Shown: piece by piece, positions 24,501 through 37,719 of the stretch
Layout of the letters: the number at the start of each line of letters is the position of its first letter
How positions within the stretch are numbered: position 1 is the first letter of the stretch
Source of the DNA: Phocoena phocoena
Lineage: Eukaryota > Chordata > Mammalia > Artiodactyla > Phocoenidae
DNA length: 64,000 nt
Assembly (NCBI RefSeq): GCF_963924675.1
Contig: NW_027077440.1
Coordinates: 2,032,501 to 2,096,500 of the forward strand
Direction of reading: 5' to 3'
The notes under the pieces: generated by a model
Told to the model about the DNA's origin: nothing
What the model saw: the letters and a program-made list of their open reading frames with translations, nothing else
Database searches by the model: none
Program-made: the position numbers and the translations under genes

Positions 24501-27500
24501 ATAAGCCTGCGAAGGGGACTTGAAAGCGGGGCAGAATTTCAGGAAAACGATTGCAGGGGGTAGACTGGAATTGCCCTGAAAGCATAGGAAAAGAGGCACA
24601 ACGTCGACAATGATGCACTTGGCCAAAAAGTGCGTATGCGTTTTTTCCTGAATATATTCAGGAAAAAACGCATATCCCCTTTTTGGCCAACCAAGCAAGC
24701 CTGTAAAGGAAATCTGCACGACAATGAAGTCTCACTGCCCCCCGGGCAAAAGGGCCATCTGAAAAAAGTGTAAAATCCAGAAAGGTAAGACAGGATATGG
24801 AGAACAGGGAGCCTTGTTATGCTGATTGGCAGGATGTAAATTGCCAGCAGCCACCCTGGAGAAGTGTATGGTGTTTCCTGAAACACGTAAGAAACAAGGC
24901 AACACAGCCTATGGCAGTTCCACTTATGGTCCTATAGCTTACGGAAATTAAAATCAAAAACAGACAGCCACCCCAATATTTGGGACGGCTGTGTTCACAA
25001 GAAGCTCGTCTACAGTATCAGGTAAATATCCCAGAAAGCAAAAAATGGATAAAGAAGTTGTGGCACGTACGTGCAATGCAATATCTCTCAGCAAGGAAAT
25101 CTGTGTCATCAGGCCCGTAGCGGCATAGTGAGTGGATGCAGGTACGGTGATTCTACGTGAACTACGTCACACAGAAAAAGAAACATCATATGATATCACT
25201 AATACACGGAATGTAAACTTGACTACACATGAACTGAATTACAAAACAGAACAGGGTCTCAAATTTAGAAAATCAACTAGTGCTTGCTTATGGGGAAAGG
25301 TGCCTTGGGGTGCTGCATAAAACCAGAGACTGAAATTAGCACAGATAACTTTCCATAAGCCAAATATGTAATAGACAAGACCTACTCCTTGCTCAACGAA
25401 ATGGACCCAACACCACATATTCAACGCCTAGGAATATACCGGACTAGGAAGAATCTTAAAACCCATGGATATATATGTCTCCGTAAGAGAATCAAGCGTG
25501 TGTACAGCGGGATAAACGCAGCAGTGAAAATCCGCTAAATCCCATTATCAAAATAAATTTCGAAAACAAAACACAAAGACCTTGAAATAGAGAGCAATTC
25601 TTAAATAATTCACTCAGGGCATGTGATGCAACCGGGATTTAACACATCTACACCCAGAGCTGGTTGAGACATAAGGCTGGACACGTCAGGCTGATAGCAT
25701 TGCTGAGTTTCGGTGAGCAAATGCAGACCCTTTGAAGTCATACTGCATGGTACCCATTCCATGGGTCCCAACTCTCCAGGTTCAAGGCATTCTTCCTTCA
25801 GCTAAAACATGCATGGGAAACACAGAGTATGGTACACCGTGAGATTGGGAAAGGATTTAAAATGGATCTCAGTTTTCGTATCCTTGTCCTCGGATTCACC
25901 ATTCCAGACGCATTACTAACACTCTCCCCGCTTGGAGAGTCAGTGCCTTTAACCTCCTCTTTGGCACAGCTTGCAATTTCTGTGCAAGATGAACAGGAAT
26001 AGGGAGAACCAATGAGATACTAGCTGTAGGTGTCTGCACGGGCAAATGTAACGCTCATTGCCCACCAGGAAGAGGAATTAAACAAAGCCTCAGCGTGCCC
26101 GGCCAGAAACAAATTAGGGCCTGAAGCAATCTTGTGGTTTTGTGCCCAGCTCACAAGAAAGCGAGTTGAAGAAAGGAGCTCAGGGGCACTGTAATTCACA
26201 AACCTGCAGAGTTATAAATGACAGCTATCCTCCAAAAATATATTGAAGTGAGCCTGCGAAGGGGACTTGAAAGCGGGGCAGAATTTCAGGAAAACAAATG
26301 TAGGGGGTAGACTGGAATTGCCCTGAAAGCATAGGAATAGAGGCAGAACGTCGACAATGATGCACTTGGCCAAAAAGTGCATATGCGTTTTTTCCTGAAT
26401 ATATTCAGGAAAAAATGCATACGCCCTTTTTGGCCAACCAAGCAAGCCTGTAAAGGAAATCTGCACTACAATGAACTCTCACTGCCCCCCGGGCAAAAGG
26501 GCCATCTGAAAAAAGTGTAAAATCCAGAAAGGTAGGACAGGATATGGAGAACAGGGAGCCTTGTTATGCTGATTGGCAGGATGTAAATTGCCAGCAGTCA
26601 CCCTGGAGAAGTGTATGGTGTTTCCTGAAACACGTAAGAAACAAAGCAACACAGGCTATGGCACTTCCACTTATGGTCCTATAGCTTATGGAAATTAAAA
26701 TCAAAAACAGACAGCCACCCCAATATTTGGGACGGCTGTGTTCACAAGAAGCTCGTCTACAGTATCAGGTAAATATCCCAGAAAGCAAAAAATGGATAAA
26801 GAAGTTGTGGCACGTACGTACAATGCAATATCACTCAGCAATGAAATCTGTGTCATCAGGCCCGTAGCGGCATAGTGAGTGGATGCAGGTACGGTGATTC
26901 TACGTGAACTACGTCACACAGAAAAAGAAACATCATAAGATATCACTAATACACGGAATGTAAACTTGACTACACATGAACTGAATTACAAAACAGAACA
27001 GGTTCTCAAATTTAGAAAACCAACTAGTGCTTGCTTATGGGGAAAGGTGCCTTGGGGTGCTGCATAAAACCAGAGACTGAAATTAGCACAGATAACTTTC
27101 CATAAGCCAACTATGTAATTGACAAGACCTACTCCTTGCTCAACGAAATGGACCCAACACCACATATTCAACGCCTAGGAATATACCTGACTAGGAAGAA
27201 TCTTAAAACCCATGGATATATATGTCTCCGTAAGAGAATCAAGCATGTGTATAGCGGCCGAAACGCAGCAGTGAAAATCCGATAAATCCCATTATCAAAA
27301 TAAATTTCAAAAACGAAACACAAAGACCTTGAAATAGAGAGCAATTCTTAAATAATTCACTCAGGGCATGTGATGCAACCGGGATTTAACACATCTACAC
27401 CCAGAGCTGGTTGAGACATAAGGCTGGACACGTCAGGCTGATAGCATTGCTGAGTTTCGGTGAGCAAATGCAGACCCTTTGAAGTCATACTGCATGGTAC

Positions 27501-30500
27501 CCATTCCATGGGTCCCAACTCTCCAGGTTCAAGGCATTCTTCCTTCAGCTAAAACATGCATGGGAAACACAGAGTATGGTACACCGTGAGATTGGGAAAG
27601 GATTTAAAATGGATCTCAGTTTTCGTATCCTTGTCCTCGGATTCACCATTCCAGACGCTTTACTAACACTCTCCCCGCTTGGAGAGTCAGTGCCTTTAAC
27701 CTCCTGTTTGGCACAGTTTGCAATTTCTGTGCAAGATTAACAGGATAAGGGAGAACCAATGAGAGACTAGCTGTAGGTGTCTGCACGGCCAAATGTAACC
27801 CTCATTGCCCACCAGGAAGAGGAATTAAACAAAGGCTCAGTGTGCCCTGCTGGAAACAGATTAGGGTCTGAAGCAATCCTGCGGTTTTGTGCCCAGCTCA
27901 CAAGAAAGCGAGTTGAAGAAAGGAGCTCAGGGGCACTGTAATTTACAAACCTGCAGAGTTATAATTGACAGCTATCCTCCAAAAATATATTGAAGTAAGC
28001 CTGCGAAGGGGACTTGAAAGCAGGGCAGAATTTCAGGAAAACTATTGCAGGGGGCAGACTGGAATTGCCCTGAAAGCATAAGAAAAGAGGCACAACGTCG
28101 ACAATGACGCACTTGGCCAAAAAGTGCGTAGGCGTTTTTTCCTGAATATATTCAGGAAAAAACGCATACGCACATTTTGGCCAACCAAGCAAGCCTGTAA
28201 AGGAAATCTTCACTACAATGAAGTCTCACTGCCCCCCGGGCAAAAGGGCCATCTGAAAAATGTGTAAAATCCAGAAAGGTAGGACAGGATATGGAGAACA
28301 GGGAGCCTTGTTATGCTGATTGGCAGGATGTAAATTGCCAGCAGTCACCCTGGAGAATTGTATGGTGTTTCCTGAAACACGTAAGAAACAAAGCAACACA
28401 GCCTATGGCACTTCCACTTATGGTCCTATAGCTTACGGAAATTAAAATAAAAAACAGACAGCCACCCCAATATTTGGGACGGCTGTGTTCACAAGAAGCT
28501 CTTCTACAGTATCATGTAAATATCCCAGAAAGCAAAAAATGGATAAAGAAGTTGTGGCACGTACGTACAATGCAATATCACTCAGCAATGAAATCTGTGT
28601 CATCAGGCCCGTAGCGGCATATTGAGTGGATGCAGATACGGTGAATCTACATGAACTACGTCACACAGAAAAAGGAACATCATAAGATATCACTAATACA
28701 CGGAATGTAAACTTGACTACACATGAACTGAATTACAAAACAGAACAGGTCTCAAATTTAGAAAACCAACTAGTGCTTGCTTATGGGGAAAGGTGCCTTG
28801 GGGTGCTGCATAAAACCAGAGACTGAAATTAGCACAGATAACTTTCCATAAGCCAAATATGTAATAGACAAGACCTACTCCTTGCTCAACGAAATGGACC
28901 CAACACCACATATTCAACGCCTAGGAATATACCTGACTAGGAAGAATCTTAAAACCCATGGATTTATATGTCTCCGTAAGAGAATCAAGCGTGTGTACAG
29001 CGGCATAAACGCAGCAGTGAAAATCCGATAAATCCCATTATCAAAATAAATTTCGAAAACAAAACACAAAGACAGTGAAATAGAGAGCAATTCTTAAATA
29101 ATTCACTCAGGGCATGTGATGCAACCGGGAATGACCACATCTACACCCAGAGCTGGTTGAGACATAAGGCTGGACACTTCAGGCTGATAGCATTGATGAG
29201 TTTCGGTGAGCAAATGCAGACCATTTGAAGTCATACTGCATGGTACCCATTCCATGGGTCCCAACTCTCCAGGTTCAAGGGATTCTTCCTTCAGCTAAAA
29301 CATGCATGGGAAACACAGAGTATGGTACACCGTGAGATTGGGAAACGATTTAAAATGGATCTCAGTGTTCGTATCCTTGTCCTCGGGTTCACCATTCCAG
29401 ACGCATTACTAACACTCTCCCCGCTTGGAGAGTCAGTGCCTTTAACCTCCTCTTTGGCACAGCTTGCAATTTCTGTGCAAGATGAACAGGAATAGGGAGA
29501 ACCAATGAGAGACTAGCTGTAGGTGTCTGCACGGGCAAATGTAACGCTCATTGCCCACCAGAAAGAGGAATTAAACAAAGGCTCAGTGTGCCCTGCTGGA
29601 AACAGATTAGGGCCTGAAGCAATCCTGCGGTTTTGTGCCCAGCTCACAAGAAAGCGAGTTGAAGAAAGGAGCTCAGGGGCACTGTAATTCACAAACCTGC
29701 AGAGTTCTAATTGACAGCTATCCTCCAAAAATATATTGAAGTAAGCCTGCGAAGGGGACTTGAAAACGGGGCAGAATTTCAGGAAAACGATTGCAGGGGA
29801 TAGACTGGAATTGCCCTGAAAGCATAGGAAAAGAGGCACAACGTCGACAATGATGCACTTGGCCAAAAAGTGCGTATGCGTTTTTTCCTGAATATATTCA
29901 GGAAAAAACGTATACCCACTTTTTGGCCAACCAAGCAAGCCTGTAAAGGAAATCTGCACTACAATTAAGTCTCACTGCCCCCCGGGCAAAAGGGCCATCT
30001 GAAAAAAGTGTAAATTCCAGAAAGGTAGGACAGGATGTGGAGAACAGGGAGCCTTGTTTTGCTGATTGGCAAGATGTAAATTGCCAGCAGCCACCCTGGA
30101 GAAGTGTATGGTGTTTCCTGAAACACGTAAGAAACAAAGCAACACAGCCTATGGCACTTCCACTTATGGTCCTATAGCATACGGAAATTAAAATCAAAAA
30201 CAGACAGCCACCCCAATATTTGGGACGGCTGTGTTCACAAGAAGCTCGTCTACAGTATCAGGTAAATATCCCAGAAAGCAAAAAATGGATAAAGAAGTTG
30301 TGGCACATACGTGCAATGCAATATCACTCAGCCATGAAATCTGTGTCATCAGGCCTGTAGCGGCATAGTGAGTGGATGCAGTTACGGTGATTCTACGTGA
30401 ACTACGTCACACAGAAAAAGAAACATCATAAGATATCACTAATACACGGAATGTAAACTTGACTACACATGAACTGAATTACAAAACAGAACAGGGTCTC

Positions 30501-33351
30501 AAATTTAGAAAACCAACTAGTGCTTGCTTATGGGGAAAGGTGCGTTGGGGTGCTGCATAAAACCAGAGACTTAAATTAGCACAGATATCTTTCCATAAGC
30601 CAAATATGTAATAGACAAGACCTACTCCTTGCTCAACGAAATGGACCCAACACCACATATTCAACGCCTAGGAATATACCTGACTAGGAAGAATCTTAAA
30701 ACCTATGGATATATATGTCTCCGTAAGAGAATCAAGCGTGTGTACAGCGGCATAAACGCAGGAGTGAAAATCCGCTAAATCCCATTATCAAAATAAATTT
30801 CGAAAACAAAACACAAAGACAGTGAAATAGAGAGCAATTCTTAAATAATTCACTCAGGGCATGTGATGCAACCGGGATTGACCACATCTACACCCAGAGC
30901 TGGTTGAGACATAAGGCTGGACACTTCAGGCTGATAGCATTGGTGAGTTTCGGTGAGCAAATGCAGACCCTTTGAAGTCATACTGCATGGTACCCATTCC
31001 ATGGGTCCCAACTCTCCAGGTTCAAGGGATTCTTCCTCCAGCTAAAGCATGCATGGGAAACCCAGAGTATCGTCCACCGTGTGATTGGGAAACGATTTAA
31101 AATGCATCTCAGTTTTCGTATCCTGGTCCTCGGGTTCACCATTCCAGACGCATTACTAACACTCTCCCCACTTGGAGAGTCAGTGCCTTTAACCTCCTGT
31201 TTGGCACAGTTTGCAATTTCTGTGCAAGATGAACAGGAATAGGGAGAACCAATGAGAGACTAGCTGTAGGTGTCTGCACGGGCAAATGTAACGCTCGTTG
31301 CCCACCAGGAAGAGGAATTAAACAAAGGCTCAGTGTGCCCTGCTGGAAACAGATTAGGGCCTGAAGCAATCCTGCGGTTTTGTGCCCAGCTCACAAGAAA
31401 GCGAGTTGAAGAAAGGAGCTCAGGGGCACTGTAATTCACAAACCTGCAGAGTTATAATTGACAGCTATCCTCCAAAAATATATTGAAGTAAGCCTGCGAA
31501 AGGGACTTGAAAGCGGGGCAGAATTTCAGGAAAACGATTGCAAGGGGTAGACTGGAATTGCCCTGAAAGCATAGGAAAAGAGGCACAACTTCGACAATGA
31601 TGCACTTGGCCAAAAAGCGGGTATGCGTTTTTTCCTGAATATATTCAGGAAAAAACGCATACGCGCTTTTTGGCCAAACAAGCAAGCCTGTAAAGGAAAT
31701 CTGCACTACAATGAAGTCTCACTGACCCCCAGGCAAAAGGGCCATCTGAAAAAAGTGTAAAATCCAGAAAGGTAGGACAGGATATGGAGAACAGGGAGCC
31801 TTGTTATGCTGATTGGCAGGATGTTAATTGCCATCAGCCACCCTGGAGAAGTGTATGGTGTTTCCTGAAACACGTAAGAAACAAAGCAACACAGCTATGG
31901 CACTTCCACTTATGGTCCTATAGCTTACGGAAATTAAAATCAAAAACAGACAGCCACCCCAATATTTGGGACGGCTGTGTTCACAAGAAGCTCGTCTACA
32001 GTATCAGGTAAATATCCCAGAAAGCAAAAAGTGGATAAAGAAGTTGTGGCACATACGTGCAATGCAATATCACTCAGCAATGAAATCTGTGTCATCAGGC
32101 CCGTAGCGGCATAGTGAGTGGATGCAGGTACGGTGATTCTACGTGAACTACGTTACACAGAAAAAGAAACATCATAAGATATCACTAATACACGGAATGT
32201 AAACTTGACTACACATGAACTGAATTACAAAACAGAACAGGGTCTCAAATTTAGAAAACCAACTAGTGCTTGCTTATGGGGAAAGGTGCCTTGGGGTGCT
32301 GCATAAAACCAGAGACTGAAATTAGCACAGATAACTTTCCATAAGCCAAATATGTAATAGACAAGACCTACGCCTTGCTCAACGAAATGGACCCAACACC
32401 ACATATTCAACGCCTAGGAATATACCTGACTAGGAAGAATCTTAAAACCCATGGATATATATGTCTCCGTAAGAGAATCAAGCGTGTGTACAGCGGCCGA
32501 AACGCAGCAGTGAAAATCCGATTAATCCCATTATCAAAATAAATTTTGAAAACAGAACACAAAGACAGTGAAATAGAGAGCAATTCTTAAATAATTCACT
32601 CAGGGCACATGATGCAACCGGGATGGACCACATATACACCCAGACGTGGTTGAGACATAAGGCTGGACACTTCACGCTGATAGCATTGGTGAGTTTCGGT
32701 GAGCAAATGCAGACCCTTTGAAGTCATACTGCATGGTACCCATTCCATGGGTCCCAACTCTCCAGGTTCAAGAGACTCTTCCTCCAGCTAAAACATACAT
32801 GGGAAACCCAGAGTATCGTCCACCGTGTGATTGGGAAACGATTTAAAATGCATCTCAGTTTTCGTATCCTGGTCCTCGGGTTCACCATTACAGATGCTTT
32901 ACTAACACTCTCCCCGCTTGGAGAGTCAGTGCCTTTAACCTCCTGTTTGGCACAGCTTGCAATTTCTGTGCAAGATGAACAGGAATAGGGAGAACCAATG
33001 AGAGACTAGCTGTAGGTGTCTGCACGGGCAAATGTAACGCTCATTGCCCACCAGGAAGAGGAATTAAACAAAGGCTCAGTGTGCCCTGCTGGAAACAGAT
33101 TAGGGCCTGAAGCAATCCTGCGGTTTTGTGCCCAGCTCAGAAGAAAGCGAGTTGAAGAAAGGAGCTCAGGGCCACTCTAATTCACAAACCTGCAGAGTTA
33201 TAAATGACAGCTATCCTCCAAAAATATATTGAAGTAAGCTTGCGAAGGTGACTTGAAAGCGGGGCAGACTTTCAGGAAAACGATTTCAGGGGGTAGACTG
33301 GAATTGCCCTGAAATCATAGGAAAAGAGGCACAACGTCGACAATGATGCAC

Positions 33352-33423
33352 TTGGCCAAAAAGGGCGTAGGCGTTTTTTCCTGAATATATTCAGGAAAAA
33401 ACGCCTACGCCCTTTTTGGCCAA
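33352..33423. repeat. Perfect palindrome with a paired substitution
   Basis: Compared with the usual arm (GTATGCG / CGCATAC), this monomer has GTAGGCG on the left and CGCCTAC on the right. The same change is thus present on both arms and pairing is kept. The monomer at 28113 has the change only on the left and that at 40349 only on the right. Confidence 0.9.
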
Positions 33424-33470
33424 CCAAGCAAGCCTGTAAAGGAAATCTGCACTACAATGAAATCTCACTG

Positions 33471-33480
33471 CCCCCCCCCC
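33471..33480 (+). repeat. Expanded C-run in the satellite
   Basis: A run of ten C lies at a site that has between four and eight C in other monomers (for example six at 17746, seven or eight near 38716 and 42213). It is a slippage-prone homopolymer within the L1-derived part. Confidence 0.85.
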
Positions 33481-36400
33481 ACCGGGCAAAAGGGCAATCT
33501 GAGAAAAGTGTAAAATCCAGAAAGGTAGGACAGGATATGGAGAACAGGGAGCCTTGTTATGCTGATGGGCAAGATGTAAATTGTGAACTGCCACCTTGGA
33601 GAAGTGTATGGTGTTTCCTGAAACACCTAAGAAATAAAGCAACACAGCCTATGGCACTTGCACTTATGGTCCTATTGATTAGGGAAATTAAAATCAAAAA
33701 CAGAGAGCCACCCTAAAATTTGGGACGGCTGTGTTCCCAAGAAGCTCGTCTAAAGTACCAGGTATATATCCCAGAAAGCAAAAAATGGATAAAGAAGTTG
33801 TGGCACATACGTGCAATGCAATATCACTCAGCAATGAAATCTGTGTTATCAGGCCCGTAGCGGCATAGTGAGTGGATGCAGGTACGGTGATTCTACGTGA
33901 ACTACGTCACACAGAAAAAGAAACATCATAGGATATCACAAATACACGGAATGTAAACTTGACTACACATGAACTGAATTACAAAACAGAACAGGGTCTC
34001 AAATTTAGAAAACCAACTAGTGCTTGCTTATGGGGAAAGGTGGCTTGGGGTGCTGCATAAAACCAGAGACTGAAATTAGCACAGATAACATTCCATAAGC
34101 CAAATATTTAATAGACAAGTCCTACTCCTTGCTCAACTAAATGGACTCAACACCACATATTCAACGCCTAGGAATATACCTGACTAGGAAGAATCTTAAA
34201 ACCCATGGATTTATATGTCTCCGTAAGAGAATCAAGCGTGTGTACAGCGGCATAAACGCAGCTGTGAAAATCCAATAAATCCCATTATCAAAATAAATTT
34301 CGAAAACAAAACACAAAGACAGTGAAATAGAGAGCAATTCTTAAATAATTCACTCAGGGCATGTGATGCAACCGGGATTGACCACATCTACACCCAGAGC
34401 TCTTTGAGTCATAAGGCTGCACACGTCAGGCTGATAGCATTGGTGAGTTTCGGTGAGCAAATGCAGACCCTTTGAAGTCATACTGCATGGTAACCATTCC
34501 ATAGGTGCCAACTCTCCAGGTTCAAGGGATTCTTCCTCCAGCTAAAACATGCATGGGAAACCCAGAGTATCCTCCACCGAGTTATTCGGAAACGATTTAA
34601 AATGCATCTCAGTTTTCGTATCCTGGTCCTCGGGTTCACCATTCCAGACGCATTACTAACACTCTCCCCGCTTGGAGAGTCAGTGCCTTTTACCTCCTGT
34701 TTGGCACAGTTTTCAATTTCTGTGCAAGATGAACAGGAATAGGGAGAACCAATGAGAGACTAGCTGTAGGTGTCTGCACGGGCAAATGTAACGCTCATTG
34801 CCCACCAGGAAGAGGAATTAAACAAAGGCTCAGTGTGCCCTGCTAGAAAGAGATTAGGGCCTGAAGCAATCCTGCGGTTTTGTGCCCAGCTCACAAGAAA
34901 GCGAGTTGAAGAAAGGAGCTCAGGGGCACTGTAATTCACAAAACTGCAGAGTTATAATAGACAGCTATCCTCCAAAAATATATTGAAGTAAGCCTGCGAA
35001 GGGGACCTGAAAGCGGGGCAGAATTTCAGGAAAACGATTGCAGGGGGTAGACAGGAATTGCCCTGAAAGCATAGGAAAAGAGGCACAACGTCGACAATGA
35101 TGCACTTGGCCAAAAAGTGCGTATGCGTTTTTTCCTGAATATATTCAGGAAAAAACGCATACGCCATTTTTGGCCAACCAAGCAAGCCTGTAAAGGAAAT
35201 CTGCACTACAATGAAGTCTCACTGCCCCCCGGGCAAAAGGGCCATCTGAAAAAAGTGTAAAATCCAGAAAGGTAGGACAGGATATGGAGAACAGGGAGCC
35301 TTGTTATGCTGATTGGCAAGATGTAAATTGCCAGCAGCCACCCTGGAGAAGTGTATGGTGTTTCCTGAAACACGTAAGAAACAAAGCAACACAGCCTATG
35401 GCACTTCCACTTATGGTCCTATAGCTTACGGAAATTAAAATCAAAAACAGACAGCCACCCGAATATTTGGGACGGCTGTGTTCACAAGAAACTCGTCTAC
35501 AGTATCACGTAAATATCCCAGAAAGCAAAAAATGGATAAAGAAGTTGTGGCACGTACGTGCAATGCAATATCACTCAGCAATGAAATCTGTGTCATCAGG
35601 CCTGTAGCGGCATAGTGAGTGGATGCAGTTACGGTGATTCTACGTGAACTACGTCACACAGAAAAAGAAACATCATAAGATATCACTAATACACGGAATG
35701 TAAACTTGACTACACATGAACTGAATTACAAAACAGAACAGGGTCTCAAATTTAGAAAACCAACTAGTGCTTGCTTATGGGGAAAGGTGCGTTGGGGTGC
35801 TGCATAAAACCAGAAACTGAAATTAGCACAGATAACTTTCCATAAGCCAAATATGTAATAGACAAGACCTACTCCTTGCTCAACGAAATGGACCCAACAC
35901 CTCATATACAACGCCTAGGAATATACCTGACTAGGAAGAATCTTAAAACCCATGGATATATATGTCTCCGTAAGAGAATGAAGCGTGTGTACAGTGGCAT
36001 AAACGCAGGAGTGAAAATCCGCTAAATCCCATTATCAAAATAAATTTCGAAAACAAAACACAAAGACAGTGAAATAGAGAGCAATTCTTAAATAATTCAC
36101 TCAGGGCATGTGATGCAACCGGGATTGACCACATCTAAACCCAGAGCTGGTTGAGACATAAGGCTGGACACTTCAGGCTGATAGCATTGGTGAGTTTCGG
36201 TGAGCAAATGCAGACCCTTTGAAGTCATACTGCATGGTACCCATTCCATGGGTCCCAACTCTCCAGGTTCAAGGGATTCTTCCTTCAGCGAAAACATGCA
36301 TGGGAAACCCAGAGTATGGTACACCGTGAGATTGGGAATCGATATAAAATGGATCTCAATTTTCGTATCCTTGTCCTCGGGTTTACCATTCCAGACGCAT

Positions 36401-37719
36401 TACTAACACTCTCCCCGCTTGGAGAGTCAGTGCCTTTAACCTCCTGTTTGGCACAGCTTGCAATTTCTGTGCAAGATGAACAGGAATAGGGAGAACCAAT
36501 GAGAGACTAGCTGTAGGTGTCTGCACGGGCAAATGTAACGCTCATTGCCCACCAGGATGAGGAATTAACAAAGGCTCAGTGTGCCCTGCTGTAAACAGAT
36601 TAGGGCCTGAAGCAATCCTGCGGTTTTGTGCCCAGCTCACAAGAAAGCGAGTTGAAGAGAGGAGCTCAGGGGCACTGTAATTCACAAAACTGCAGAGTTA
36701 TAAATGACAGCTATCCTCCAAAAATATATTGAAGTAAGCCTGCGAAGGGGACTTGAAAGCGGGGCAGAATTTCAGGAAAACGATTGCAGGGGGTAGACTG
36801 GAATTGCCCTGAAAGCATAGGAAAAGAGGCACAACGTCGACAATGATGCACTTGGCCAAAAAGGGCGTATGCGTTTTTCCTGAATATATTCAGGAAAAAA
36901 CGCATACGCCCTTTTTGGCCAACCAAGCAAGCCTGTAAAGGAAATCTGCACTACAATGAAGTCTCACTGCCCCCCGGGCAAAAGGGCCATCTGAAAAAGT
37001 GTAAAATCCAGAAAGGTAGGACAGGATATGGAGAACAGGGAGCCTTGTTATGCTGATTGGCAGGATGTAAATTGCCAGCAGCCACCCTGGAGAAGTGTAT
37101 GGTGTTTCCTGAAACACGTAAGAAACAAAGCAACACAGCCTATGGCACTTCCACTTATGGTCCTATAGCTTACAGAAATTAAAATCAAAAACAGACAGCC
37201 ACCCCAATATTTGGGACGGCTGTGTTCATAAAAAGCTCGTCTACAGTATCAGGTAAATATCCTAGAAAGCAAAAAATGGATAAAGAATTTGTGGCACGTA
37301 CGTACAATGCAATATCACTCAGCAATGAAATCTGTGTCATCAGTCCCGTAGCGGCATAGTGAGTGGATGCAGGTACGGTGATTCTACGTGAACTACGTCA
37401 CACAGAAAAAGAAACATCATAAGATATCACTAATACACGGAATGTAAACTTGACTACACATGAACTGAATTACAAAACAGAACAGGGTCTCAAATTTAGA
37501 AAACCAACTAGTGCTTGCTTATGGGGAAAGGTGCGTTGGGGAGCTGCATAAAACCAGAGACTGAAATAAGCACAGATAACTTTCCATAAGCCAAATATGT
37601 AATAGACATGACCTACTCCTTGCTCAACGAAATGGACCCAACACCACATATTCAACGCCTAGGAATATACCTGACTAGGAAGAATCTTAAAACCCATGGA
37701 TATATATGTCTCCATAAGA

